Shown here: positions 8,652 through 17,204 of the stretch, one piece after another
Position numbering within the stretch: position 1 is the stretch's first letter
How the letters are laid out: every line of letters begins with the position of its first letter
NCBI RefSeq assembly: GCF_001613385.1
Contig: NZ_BDCG01000024.1
Coordinates: forward strand, 62,001-126,000
DNA: 64,000 nucleotides
Direction of reading: 5' to 3'
Source of the DNA: Nocardia flavorosea NBRC 108225
GTDB lineage: Bacteria; Actinomycetota; Actinomycetes; Mycobacteriales; Mycobacteriaceae
Translations under genes and position numbers: made by a program
The notes under the pieces: generated by a model
Told to the model about the DNA's origin: nothing
What the model saw: the letters and a program-made list of their open reading frames with translations, nothing else
Database searches by the model: none

Positions 8652-9524
8652 CTACGCCCCGTGCAATCCGTCCAGCAGTGTCGCGAGTATGGGGGTGCGG
8701 CGGGTGTCGGCGCGTAGTACCGCGGAGACCGGAATACGCAGGCGCTGGTCGGCGAGGGAGAGGGTGGCGATACCTTCGGTGGAGCTGTTCGCGTAGAGGG
8801 CGGTCCAGGCGTCGGGGTGGTTGATCAACTCCATGGTGGCGGTGTGGTCGGGGGGAATGGGCGGGCCGTAGGTGGGGCCGACGGGGAGGTCGGCGAAGGC
8901 GGCGCGGATGACATTGTGGATGAGGACCTGCTCGGATTCCGGGGGGAGTAGCAGCGGGTAGGCGCTCAGTTCGGACAGGGTGACATCGGTGCGCCCGGCG
9001 AGCGGGTGGGCGGGGGCGGCGGCGAGAGTGAGGTCTTCGACCCACAACTGTTCGACGATGAGGCCCGCCTGCTGGACGCTGCCGCGGATCAGGGCGAGAT
9101 CGCAATCGCCGTCGGCCACGGCCGCGACCCGCTGGCGGAAGGGTTTGATGACGAATTCGATCTCGGCACCGGGGTGCGCTTCGCGGGCTCCGGCGATAGC
9201 GGTCAGCGATCGTGTGGCGAAGGACATATTCGCCGTCAGCCGTATTCTGGGGCCGGTGGTGCGGATGGAGGCCCGGATCGCGGATTCCAGACCTAGCATC
9301 TGCTTCGCCAGCGGTAGTAGCCTTGTGCTCGCGTCGGTGGGGACGACCGATCGGGTCGAGCGTTCGAAGAGCTGGACGCCGAGGTCGTGTTCGAGCCGGG
9401 CGATCTGATGACTGATCGCCGATTGCGAGATGAAACAGCGGGCCGCGGCCCGGCTGAAACTGAGCTCCTCGCACACCGCGACGAAGTACGTGAGCTGGCG
9501 AAGTTCCATCTCTACCCCATTCAT
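8652..9524 (-). CDS. LysR-type transcriptional regulator
   Basis: A 290-residue protein. An alternative ATG at 9509 would give MELRQLTYFV, the common LysR N-terminus. Residues 6-65 are the winged HTH (LSFSRAAARCFISQSAISHQIARLEHDLG contains the recognition helix). Residues 90-290 form the periplasmic-binding-like effector domain. The family binds a small co-inducer as a tetramer and usually controls the divergent gene, here the NDH-2-like oxidoreductase 95 bases away. A candidate LysR box lies between them. Confidence 0.92.
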   Translation of the reverse strand: MNGVEMELRQLTYFVAVCEELSFSRAAARCFISQSAISHQIARLEHDLGVQLFERSTRSVVPTDASTRLLPLAKQMLGLESAIRASIRTTGPRIRLTANMSFATRSLTAIAGAREAHPGAEIEFVIKPFRQRVAAVADGDCDLALIRGSVQQAGLIVEQLWVEDLTLAAAPAHPLAGRTDVTLSELSAYPLLLPPESEQVLIHNVIRAAFADLPVGPTYGPPIPPDHTATMELINHPDAWTALYANSSTEGIATLSLADQRLRIPVSAVLRADTRRTPILATLLDGLHGA

Positions 9525-9527
9525 GAC

Positions 9528-9549
9528 GAGATCAGATAAGAGTCATCTC
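9528..9549. promoter_or_regulatory. Candidate LysR operator
   Basis: GAGAT, twelve bases, ATCTC lies just upstream of the LysR start and 70 bases before the oxidoreductase start. Interrupted dyads of this size at such positions are typical LysR binding sites. The match to any consensus is weak. Confidence 0.35.
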
Positions 9550-9619
9550 AATTATGCGCCCTGAACCCTGAAATATCTGCGTTCTGGATGACGGTTAGTA
9601 ATGAGTGAAGGAGGCTGTC

Positions 9620-10924
9620 ATGCAGAACGTCACGGAAATCGGCGCCGGCGTCGAGTACGCGGATGTCGTGATCATCGGATCGGGGTTCGGTGGGCTCGCC
9701 GCCGCCAAGCAGTTGGCGAAGGCGGGCGTCGATTACGTCCTTATCTCGAGCACGCCGGAACATCTGTTCCAGCCGCTGCTGTACCAGGTCGCCACCGGGG
9801 TGTTGGCGTCCGAGGAGATCGCACCCCCCATTGCGAACATCTTGCGCCGGCACAAGGAGGCGGATGTCCGGCTGGGCCACGTCACCGATATCGAGCCCGA
9901 TGCCGCGATCCTCACCTACGAGACCCCCGAGGGCGCCCGGCGTATCCGTTACGGGTCGATGATCGCCGCCACGGGCGCCAGCCAGTCGTACTTCGGACGT
10001 GACGATTTCGCCGACAAGACCTACTCGCTGAAAACCATCGACGACGCCAAGCTGCTGCGCGCGCAGATCGAACGTGTTTTCCGTGAGGCGGCCGACGCCG
10101 ACGAGGAGACCCGTCGCCGGCTGTTGTCGTTCGTGGTGGTCGGGGCCGGTGCCACCGGCGTCGAGGTCGCGGGACAGCTGAAAGAGCTGGCGAAGCGGCA
10201 CTTCCACCAGGAGGTTTCGGTAACCCTCGTCGAAGGGGCCGGCGCAGTCCTGCCGCCGTTCGGTGGCGGGCTCTCGGAGTATGCGAAGAAATCGCTGACC
10301 CGCAGCGGTGTGGAGGTGCTGCTGGGCACCTTCGTCACCGATATCGAGGCCGGGCAGGTCACCGTCAAGGACAAAGACGGACAGCTTCGGCAGATCGACG
10401 CGGAAACCATCGTCTGGTCGGCCGGTGTGCAGGCAGGCGGGTTTGCGAAAATGCTGGCCGAAGCCACCGGGTGTGAAACCGACCGGGCCGGGCGGCTGCT
10501 CATCAACCCCGACCTCACCGTCGGCGGTTATGCCGATATCTATGCCATCGGTGATATGACCTCGCTCAACGGCTATCCGGGACAATCACCGGTCGCGATG
10601 CAGGAAGGCCGCCACGCCGCCGATATCGTCAGCCGTGATAAGCACCCCGGTACGCCGTTCGTGTACTGGGACAAGGGCAGTATGGCGGTGATCAGCCGGT
10701 TCAGTGCGGTCACCAAGCTGAACGAGCGGATCAGTTTCCGCGGCACCCTCGCCTGGTTCATCTGGCTGGCGGTACATCTGTTCTACCTCGTCGGCTTCCG
10801 CAACCGTTTCGCCGCGGTGTTGTCGTGGCTGGTGGCGTTCATCGGAACCGGACGGCCCGGATTCGACGAGGTCGACGAGCAGTGGCGTGCCGGTGCCCGG
10901 GAACCGGAACGATTCGTCGCGTAA
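9620..10924 (+). CDS. NAD(P)/FAD-dependent oxidoreductase, type II NADH dehydrogenase-like
   Basis: A 434-residue protein from the ATG at 9620, with GGAGG seven bases upstream (a GTG at 9605 is inferior). IIGSGFGGLAAAKQLAKAG near residue 20 is the FAD dinucleotide fold. VVVGAGATGVEVAGQL near 170 is the NADH fold. GGYADIYAIGDM, then SPVAMQEGRHAA, is the FAD-contacting C-terminal motif of NDH-2. The C-terminus has amphipathic and hydrophobic segments (LAWFIWLAVHLFYLVGF), as NDH-2 uses for membrane attachment. NDH-2 passes electrons from NADH to menaquinone without pumping protons. Other quinone reductases share the fold, so the exact acceptor is inferred. Confidence 0.88.
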   Translation: MQNVTEIGAGVEYADVVIIGSGFGGLAAAKQLAKAGVDYVLISSTPEHLFQPLLYQVATGVLASEEIAPPIANILRRHKEADVRLGHVTDIEPDAAILTYETPEGARRIRYGSMIAATGASQSYFGRDDFADKTYSLKTIDDAKLLRAQIERVFREAADADEETRRRLLSFVVVGAGATGVEVAGQLKELAKRHFHQEVSVTLVEGAGAVLPPFGGGLSEYAKKSLTRSGVEVLLGTFVTDIEAGQVTVKDKDGQLRQIDAETIVWSAGVQAGGFAKMLAEATGCETDRAGRLLINPDLTVGGYADIYAIGDMTSLNGYPGQSPVAMQEGRHAADIVSRDKHPGTPFVYWDKGSMAVISRFSAVTKLNERISFRGTLAWFIWLAVHLFYLVGFRNRFAAVLSWLVAFIGTGRPGFDEVDEQWRAGAREPERFVA

Positions 10925-11213
10925 CGCCGGAGCCGGGAGCGGTCGAATCGTCCACTTCCATCGCCGATGTGCTGGTGCGGAGGCGTGCTGAGCGGACTCC
11001 GGCTGGGTCGTTCGTCCGAATTGGCGTATTCATCAACGAGGTAGGTGGCCGTTCGGTTCCCGGCGTGATGCGGCCACGGGCCGCCCAGTGGACGAACTCG
11101 CGGGAAGCTGCTGGTAAACGGCCGGTGTGAGCTGTATCTCGTTAACCGAACCGGCATGCCGACGACACTTCACGGATGCCCGGGCGCAGTGTCGAACTGG
11201 CCTCCTAGGTCGT

Positions 11214-12041
11214 ATGGCTATTACGTCCGTGCTGACAGCGCCGGCTCGACCGGCCGGCAGCGAGGATCACCGGTCCCGATACGCACTGATCGTCTCCTCC
11301 GATACCGACCATCGCATCGCGGCGCAGCGACTGCGGTACAACGTTTTCGCCGATGAACCCGGTTTCCGGATCCCCGACAACGGAACGGGCCTGGACGCCG
11401 ACCGCTTCGACGACCATTGCGACCACATGCTGGTACGCGACGAGCTCACCGGCGAATTCGTCGGCTGCTACCGGATGTTGCCCCCGGACAGGGTCGCGGC
11501 GGCCGGCGGCTACTACACCGCGACCGAATTCGACCTGACCCGGCTGGATCCGGCCGGAAAGCGGATCGTGGAGATGGGCCGGGCCTGTGTGGTGCCCGAC
11601 CATCGCAACGGGTCGGTGCTCACCCTCATGTGGGCGGGGATCCTGCACTACATCCAGCTCACCGGTTACGACTGGGTGATGGGCTGCGCCTCGGTGCCCA
11701 TGCGTAACCGCCCGGCCGAACCGGCCGGGGTCAATGTGCGCGGGGTGCGGGATCTACTGCTCGCCAAACATGCATGTGCACCGGAGAAACGCGTGCGGCC
11801 CTATCGCCCGGTCGTCGTGGACGGGATAGCGCTCGACGATCTGCCCGCGCCCGCGCGCCCGAAACTGCCGCCGCTGCTCAACGGGTATCTGCGGCTCGGC
11901 GCGGAGATCTGCGGGGAACCGGCGCACGATCCGGATTTCGCGGTCGCCGATTTCGTGGTGCTGCTGGGGCTGGAGACCATCAACACCCGCTACCTGGACC
12001 GTTTACGCGGCGCGGCGGCGAATTTCGACGGCGGGCGGTGA
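11214..12041 (+). CDS. GNAT-fold acyltransferase (Rv3027c-like, OlsB-related)
   Basis: A 275-residue product from the ATG at 11214; open frame extends to a GTG at 11127. It shows RLRYNVFADEPGF, CYRMLPP, and VEMGRACVVPDHRNGSVL with WAGILHYI. These match the acyl-homoserine-lactone-synthase / ornithine-acyltransferase (OlsB) branch of GNAT proteins, which move acyl groups from ACP or CoA to amines. The PlsC-type acyltransferase gene begins 4 bases downstream, in the same order as Rv3027c-Rv3026c of M. tuberculosis. OlsB-OlsA pairs make ornithine lipids in other bacteria, so an acylated amino lipid is a reasonable but unproven product. Confidence 0.85.
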   Translation: MAITSVLTAPARPAGSEDHRSRYALIVSSDTDHRIAAQRLRYNVFADEPGFRIPDNGTGLDADRFDDHCDHMLVRDELTGEFVGCYRMLPPDRVAAAGGYYTATEFDLTRLDPAGKRIVEMGRACVVPDHRNGSVLTLMWAGILHYIQLTGYDWVMGCASVPMRNRPAEPAGVNVRGVRDLLLAKHACAPEKRVRPYRPVVVDGIALDDLPAPARPKLPPLLNGYLRLGAEICGEPAHDPDFAVADFVVLLGLETINTRYLDRLRGAAANFDGGR

Positions 12042-12045
12042 CCCG

Positions 12046-12966
12046 ATGCCACTTCGGACGCAGGAAGAACACGTCGGGGTAGCTGCGCCGCACCATTCTT
12101 GGATGCCCTCCAGTCCGTGTGTGGCGGGATGCGTACAGCACAGCGCGCAGGTCGGGGTGCTGCGTGCCGGTGTCCGGGCCGCCGGTGCGCTGTCGGTTCT
12201 GGCCGCCTACCCGTTCGCACATATCGTCACGCCGCCGTCGCGCCGCTCCGGCGTGCAGCGGCGCTTTGCGGGAATGCTGTTACGCAGCTGCGGGATCCGG
12301 CTGCGGGTGGTGGATCGGCGGCCTGTGCAGGGCAGATCGCAGTTCGCGCCGCCGGGTACCGGAGTCCTGGTGGCCTGCGGGCATATCGGCTGGGCGGATA
12401 TCATCGTCCTCGCCTCGGTACAGCCGCTGGCATTCGTGGCGCGCGCGGATCTGATCGATTGGCCGTTGCTCGGACGGCTGGCCCGGATCATGCGGGTCGT
12501 GCCGATCGAAAGGGAGCGGCTACGCCGGTTGCCGGAGGTGGTGCAGCAGGTCGGGCAGCGACTCGCCGCCGGCGAACGGATCGGCTTCTTCCCCGAGGGC
12601 ACCACCTGGTGCGGCCGGGCCTACGGGAAACTGCGCCCTGCGATTTTCCAGGCTGCGGTGGATACCGGGACTCCGGTGCAGCCGGTGCGGTTGCGGTATC
12701 TGGATCCGCACGGCAACAGGTCGACGGTGGCGGGTTTCGTCGGCGACGATACGCTGATCGGCTCGGTGGTCCGGGTCCTGCGGGCGCGGGGGCTGACGGC
12801 CGAGGTCGTGCTCGCCCCGGTCGAGCCGGCGGGGGACGACAGGATCGATCTTGCGCGTCGGTGTGAACGGGCGGTCCGGGCGGAGGAGCTCTCGGATGCG
12901 GCGCATGCGGTGCTCGCCGCGGCCGGCCGACAGTTGACGAGGGCGGCGGTGCGGGCGCCTGTCTGA
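12046..12966 (+). CDS. Lysophospholipid acyltransferase family protein (PlsC/OlsA-like, Rv3026c-like)
   Basis: A 306-residue product starting 4 bases after the acyltransferase gene, probably translationally coupled; an internal ATG at 12103 is an alternative. A hydrophobic segment at about 45-60 suggests membrane association. The HX4D catalytic motif is present as GHIGWAD, followed by the FPEGTT substrate motif and the PVRLRY segment. The family esterifies lyso-lipids at the second acyl position with acyl-CoA or acyl-ACP. With its partner it could complete a two-step synthesis of an acylated lipid. Confidence 0.9.
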   Translation: MPLRTQEEHVGVAAPHHSWMPSSPCVAGCVQHSAQVGVLRAGVRAAGALSVLAAYPFAHIVTPPSRRSGVQRRFAGMLLRSCGIRLRVVDRRPVQGRSQFAPPGTGVLVACGHIGWADIIVLASVQPLAFVARADLIDWPLLGRLARIMRVVPIERERLRRLPEVVQQVGQRLAAGERIGFFPEGTTWCGRAYGKLRPAIFQAAVDTGTPVQPVRLRYLDPHGNRSTVAGFVGDDTLIGSVVRVLRARGLTAEVVLAPVEPAGDDRIDLARRCERAVRAEELSDAAHAVLAAAGRQLTRAAVRAPV

Positions 12967-12982
12967 TCGAAGGGGTGGTTTA

Positions 12983-13010
12983 CGGCCGGGTCCTGTTATG
13001 GACCCGGCCG
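12983..13010. terminator. Bidirectional hairpin terminator
   Basis: CGGCCGGGTCC, loop TGTTAT, and its perfect 11-bp complement. It lies 17 bases after the acyltransferase stop and 66 bases after the end of the convergent secreted-protein gene. Confidence 0.75.
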
Positions 13011-13075
13011 AACTGCCATTTCTGATGGATCGCTTGTAAATGGACCGCTGTATAACGGCAACATAGATCGCGGTA

Positions 13076-13648
13076 TCAGAAGGCGCTGCCGGTGCCGGGC
13101 AGTCCCGGGAGTCCTACCAGGGGAAGCGGAAGATGTGGCAACGCCGGGAGGTGCACCGGCGGGGTCGGCAGCAAGGCCGGGGGAGCGGGCGGAATGTAGG
13201 GGTTGGGCACATTCCAGGTCTGGGCGCCGCCGCTGTGGTTGTCGTGGTTGTCCCAATCGGCCGGGGCGTCGTAGTCGCTACCGCGGTTACCGTTGTAGCC
13301 CGCATACGAGTCCCGGCCTTCGCGATCGGTGTGCCCGCTGTTGAACTGGTCGTCCCAGCCGTCGTAGTTGTGCTGATTGTGATCGCGATAGCCGTACTGG
13401 CCGTTGTCGTCCCAGCCGAAGCCGTCGTCGTCCCAGCCGGTGCCGTAATCGTTCGAATCGTTGCCGAAGCCGTGGCTGTCGTCGTTGCCGAAACCGCTGG
13501 AGTCGTCGGAATCGCTGATCGCCGTCGCCGCGGCGGGATCGGCGAGGGCGTTGCCGGTGGCAACGGTCAGTGGCGCGAGGGCGAGGACCGCGATCGCGGC
13601 GATCCGGGCGGCAATGCGGCGGGTGCGCTGTTCGGGGGTTCGGTTCAT
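13076..13648 (-). CDS. Secreted low-complexity Asp/Asn/Gly/Tyr-rich protein with Pro/Leu tail
   Basis: A 190-residue product. The ATG at 13648 has AAAGGAGG ten bases upstream, which decides this start over an ATG at 13783. Residues 1-37 are a Sec signal (basic, then IAAIAVLALAPLTVATGNALA). Residues 45-140 are dominated by Asp, Asn, Gly, Trp and Tyr in short imperfect units such as GFGND and GWDD. Residues 145-190 are a Pro/Leu repeat (NPYIPPAPPALLPTPP, then LPALPHLPLPLVGLPGLPG). No enzymatic domain is seen. The acidic repeats could bind cations and the Pro-rich end may attach to the envelope. Both are inference. Confidence 0.72.
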   Translation of the reverse strand: MNRTPEQRTRRIAARIAAIAVLALAPLTVATGNALADPAAATAISDSDDSSGFGNDDSHGFGNDSNDYGTGWDDDGFGWDDNGQYGYRDHNQHNYDGWDDQFNSGHTDREGRDSYAGYNGNRGSDYDAPADWDNHDNHSGGAQTWNVPNPYIPPAPPALLPTPPVHLPALPHLPLPLVGLPGLPGTGSAF

Positions 13649-14120
13649 CGGAGAGTCCTCCTTTGTCGCGCCCCGTGGGGCCTTCGGGGCGGTAGCGCTG
13701 CTGGAGCGCCTCATCGATACGTTCTTTACCGTACCGCTAAGCAACGGCACATTCAATAGGTTCGCAGAACGGGAAGCTTCCACTCGGCTCCGTCTCTCGC
13801 CTCGGGCTGCTTACCAGCCGTTTCTGCCGGCGAGTGGCGACGTACACGGCATCCCGGAACCGGCGCGACGCCCCGTTACCGGTGTTGTGGACCGGCGTGG
13901 ACGAATGCGGCTACGGTGGACATGAACAGGCCGAACCTGCTGCTCTCGATATCGGTGGCGCCGCAATCGAGAGTGTCCGGGGTGTTTCCCGGGATCCCCT
14001 CGGGGTAGCCCCGGCGCGGCGGCTTCAGCAGGCGGCACCGGCTGACCACTGTCATCGGTACTTTCAGACGGTTCCGGCTCCGGATCCGGGCAACTACCCA
14101 GGAATGTGGGGCAGAGAACT
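13649..14120. other. Divergent intergenic region upstream of the desaturase
   Basis: About 470 bases between the secreted protein gene and the desaturase gene. It must hold both promoters. The clearest element is an 8-bp perfect inverted repeat, CTCTCGAT (13943-13950) and ATCGAGAG (13966-13973), about 150 bases before the desaturase start; it is a candidate operator. A 28-codon frame from an ATG at 13922 is too weak to call. Confidence 0.4.
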
Positions 14121-15335
14121 ATGGCGATCAGCCAGGTGGCGGTGTATGCGCACCTGAGCGGCACCGAAATCGAGTCACTCGGGCGCGAACTCGACGAGAT
14201 CAGGCGTGATGTCGAGGACGGGCTAGGTGCTCGTGATGCCGGTTACATCCGGCGCACCATTGCCTTCCAGCGCGCCCTGGACGCGGCCGCGCGGGCGACG
14301 ATCGGATTCAGCCGGCGGCGCGGCGGCTGGTTCGCCGGAACCGGTGGGCTGGCGCTGGCCAAGATCATCGAGAACATGGAGATCGGCCACAATGTGAGCC
14401 ACGGCCAGTGGGATTGGATGAATGACCCGGAGATCCACTCCACCTCCTGGGAGTGGGATATGGCCGGGCTCTCGGCGCAGTGGCGGCATTCGCACAACTA
14501 CCGGCATCACGTCTTCACCAATGTGCTGGGGTTGGACGACGATATCGGCTTCGGTGTCATGCGGGTGACGCGCGACGAGCGGTGGCAACCCGGTCATCTG
14601 CTGCAACCGCTGCGCAATCTGCTGCTGGCGGTCACCTTCGAATGGGGGATCGCCTCGCAGGGCTGGTATCTCGAACGCACATTCGGTCGTGGCCGAGCCG
14701 GTGGGGCGGGCTCGGCGCGGGCGCTGGCGGCGAAGATCGCCCGGCAGGTGGGCAAGGACTATGTGGTCTTCCCGGCGTTGAGCGGCCGCCGTTGGCGCCG
14801 GACGCTCGCCGCGAACGCGACGGCGAACCTGCTTCGCAATCTGTGGGCCTACACGGTGATCGCCTGCGGTCATTTCCCCGACGGCGCGGAGAAATTCGAG
14901 CCCGAAGTGCTGGCCGAGGAGACCCGGGCGCACTGGTACCTCCGGCAGATGCTCGGCACCGCGAATTTCGACGCCGGCCCGGTACTGGCCTTCCTCAGCG
15001 GGCATCTGTCCCACCAGATCGAACATCACCTGTTCCCCGACCTGCCCAGTAACCGGTATCCCCAGCTCGCGGCGCGGGTCCGGGCGCTGTGCGAGAAATA
15101 CGATCTGCCGTATACGACCGGATCGCTGCCCCGTCAGACGATGCTCAGTCTGCGGACCATCCACAAGCTCGCGCTACCGGACAGTCTGCTCACCGCGACC
15201 TCCGACGATGCGCCGGAAACCGCGTCCGAACGCCGATTCGACGCCACAGGCGGCATCGGAGAACACACCCCGGCGCGCGGCCTGCGCACCGCGCTGCGGC
15301 TGCGAAAGGCGACTTCCCGGGGTCACGGAGAGTAA
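14121..15335 (+). CDS. Membrane fatty acid desaturase
   Basis: A 404-residue product from the ATG at 14121, with a GTG at 14106 as alternative. The three histidine boxes of acyl-CoA/lipid desaturases are present: GHNVSHGQW near residue 95, HSHNYRHH near 130 and QIEHHLFP near 300. Hydrophobic stretches lie between them. The family uses a di-iron centre, oxygen and an electron donor to insert a double bond into acyl chains in the membrane. M. tuberculosis DesA3 and its relatives are the nearest class known to me. A Ser/Thr/Ala-rich tail of about 50 residues follows the catalytic domain. No ferredoxin or reductase gene is adjacent. Confidence 0.92.
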   Translation: MAISQVAVYAHLSGTEIESLGRELDEIRRDVEDGLGARDAGYIRRTIAFQRALDAAARATIGFSRRRGGWFAGTGGLALAKIIENMEIGHNVSHGQWDWMNDPEIHSTSWEWDMAGLSAQWRHSHNYRHHVFTNVLGLDDDIGFGVMRVTRDERWQPGHLLQPLRNLLLAVTFEWGIASQGWYLERTFGRGRAGGAGSARALAAKIARQVGKDYVVFPALSGRRWRRTLAANATANLLRNLWAYTVIACGHFPDGAEKFEPEVLAEETRAHWYLRQMLGTANFDAGPVLAFLSGHLSHQIEHHLFPDLPSNRYPQLAARVRALCEKYDLPYTTGSLPRQTMLSLRTIHKLALPDSLLTATSDDAPETASERRFDATGGIGEHTPARGLRTALRLRKATSRGHGE

Positions 15336-15629
15336 GGTGGAGAGGGCCCTGGCCCCGCGACCTTTCCAGCGCGGGTCCGGACCGTCGGATGACGCGCAAT
15401 CCGGTCCGCTCGGGCCGAGTCAGGAGTATCCATCACAGCACCGGATCCGTTCGGGATCCGGGCGCTGCCCACTACGCCCGATCGGGCGCCCCGGTGCACG
15501 GCGGACGATCGCCGTCCCGCGGGCAGGCGACAGGGCCGGGTGGCCCGCTGGTGAGGCGGGAGGAGTCGCCACCGCGACCACCGCGCACCGCGCATCGACT
15601 GCGAAACCTTCTACGACCGGAGTATCGAT

Positions 15630-15782
15630 ATGCACGAGAACAATCTGTTCAGTCACGTCCCTGCGGAACCCGAGGCCTATACGTCCTCGGCTGTCGCGAA
15701 TCAGCCGGTGTTCTCCAACGCCACGACCGAGAACCGGGCCGCGGGCGACGCCACCCCCGAAGACGGCGCCGAGCGGCCCTGA
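15630..15782 (+). CDS. Candidate 50-residue protein
   Basis: An ATG at 15630 with GGAG seven bases upstream opens 50 codons starting MHENNLFSHVPAEPEAY and ending EDGAERP. Third positions are mostly G or C. The composition is acidic and ordinary rather than Arg/Pro-rich, unlike chance frames nearby. It has no cysteine, signal or membrane segment. It sits alone between the desaturase and cysteine desulfurase genes. No family is recognised, and conservation would be needed to confirm it. Confidence 0.45.
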   Translation: MHENNLFSHVPAEPEAYTSSAVANQPVFSNATTENRAAGDATPEDGAERP

Positions 15783-15974
15783 CAGCGGGGGCCGGGCGAA
15801 TGCCCCGGCCACGGATCGGCGATCGGCTGCCATCCCGGCGGCCGGTCGATTTCCCGGACCGGCGCGGGGAATATCGGCGGCCGGCCGGATGTTCGCCGTG
15901 TGAGGGGATCCGGGCAGTACGCCGAGGATGCCCGGAAGATATGCAGGTCAACGGTGGGATAGGCTTTACCGGTC

Positions 15975-17201
15975 ATGAAGTCGGCTTTTCCGGGTGCGGT
16001 CAACGGTGTGCCCACGACGGTTTATCTCGATCATGCGGCGACCACACCGATGCTGCCCGCCGCCATCGAGGCGATGAATGCTGTCTTCGGGTCGGCCGGG
16101 AACGCGTCCTCGCTGCACGGATCGGGCCGGGCGGCCCGCCGGCGGCTGGAGGAGGCCCGCGAATCCATCGCCGCCGACCTGGGGGCCCGGCCGTCCGAGG
16201 TCATCCTCACCTCAGGCGGTACCGAAAGCGATAATCTCGCGGTCAAGGGTCTTTTCTGGGCTCGCCGCGATGCCGATCCCCGATGTACCCGGATCCTGGC
16301 CGGTGCCACCGAGCATCATGCGGTGCTCGACACGGTGGAATGGCTGGAACGGCACGAGGGTGCTCGGGTCACCTGGCTGCCGGTCGATTCCGACGGCATC
16401 GTCGCGCCCGAAACCCTGCGCGCCGAACTCGCCGACAATCCCGGTGAAGTGGCGCTGATCACGGTGATGTGGGCGAACAACGAGGTCGGGGCCATCCAGC
16501 CGATCGAGGAACTGGCCGCTATCGCGCGCGCGGCGGATGTGCCGATGCACAGCGACGCGGTGCAGGCCGCCGCTCAACTACCCATCGATTTCGGGGCGAG
16601 CGGGCTGGCGGCGGCGAGTTTTGCCGGCCACAAGCTCGGCGGACCGCACGGAGTGGGTGTACTGCTGCTCGGGCGGCAGGTGGGCTGTGTTCCGCTGCTG
16701 CACGGTGGCGGGCACGAGCGCGACCTGCGTTCGGGTACCTCCGATGTGGCCGCCGTGGCCGGACTGGCCGCGGCGTTGCGGCAGACCGTGGCGGAAATGC
16801 CCGGCCGGGCAGCGGAACTGACCGCGCTGCGCGACCAGCTCATCGCCGGGGTGCGCCGGATCGCTCCGGACGCCGTGCTCAACGGCCCGCACGACGACCG
16901 CCGGCTGCCGGGTAACGCCCATTTCACCTTCCCCGGGTGTGAAGGTGATTCGCTGCTGATGCTGCTGGACGCCGCCGGAGTGGAATGCTCCACCGGTTCG
17001 GCGTGCACGGCGGGGGTCGCCTCGCCGAGCCATGTCCTGATCGCGATGGGGGTCGAGCCCCGGGAAGCGCGCGGATCGCTGCGGTTCTCGCTCGGGCACA
17101 CCTCACAGCGGGCCGATGTCGAGGCCCTGCTGGAAGTATTACCGCAAGTGGTGGAACGAGCCAGAGCCGCCGGCCTGGCCGGTGCGAGAGGAGGTGCGTA
17201 G
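15975..17201 (+). CDS. Cysteine desulfurase (IscS/NifS-like, Rv3025c-like)
   Basis: A 408-residue PLP enzyme. It opens with VYLDHAATTPM. The PLP lysine is K220 in the SFAGHKLGGP motif, and the persulfide-forming cysteine is C338 in CSTGSACTAG. GATEHHAVL provides the stacking histidine. It removes sulfur from cysteine as an enzyme-bound persulfide for Fe-S clusters and tRNA thiolation. mnmA begins 3 bases after its stop, so a main role is to supply sulfur to MnmA. The length and the short loop around the cysteine suit a group I enzyme like IscS. Confidence 0.95.
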   Translation: MKSAFPGAVNGVPTTVYLDHAATTPMLPAAIEAMNAVFGSAGNASSLHGSGRAARRRLEEARESIAADLGARPSEVILTSGGTESDNLAVKGLFWARRDADPRCTRILAGATEHHAVLDTVEWLERHEGARVTWLPVDSDGIVAPETLRAELADNPGEVALITVMWANNEVGAIQPIEELAAIARAADVPMHSDAVQAAAQLPIDFGASGLAAASFAGHKLGGPHGVGVLLLGRQVGCVPLLHGGGHERDLRSGTSDVAAVAGLAAALRQTVAEMPGRAAELTALRDQLIAGVRRIAPDAVLNGPHDDRRLPGNAHFTFPGCEGDSLLMLLDAAGVECSTGSACTAGVASPSHVLIAMGVEPREARGSLRFSLGHTSQRADVEALLEVLPQVVERARAAGLAGARGGA

Positions 17202-17204
17202 CGT

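Noticed and set aside
13922..14008. A 28-codon frame upstream of the desaturase
   Set aside because: Too short, and weak context. It cannot be separated from chance and overlaps a candidate operator.
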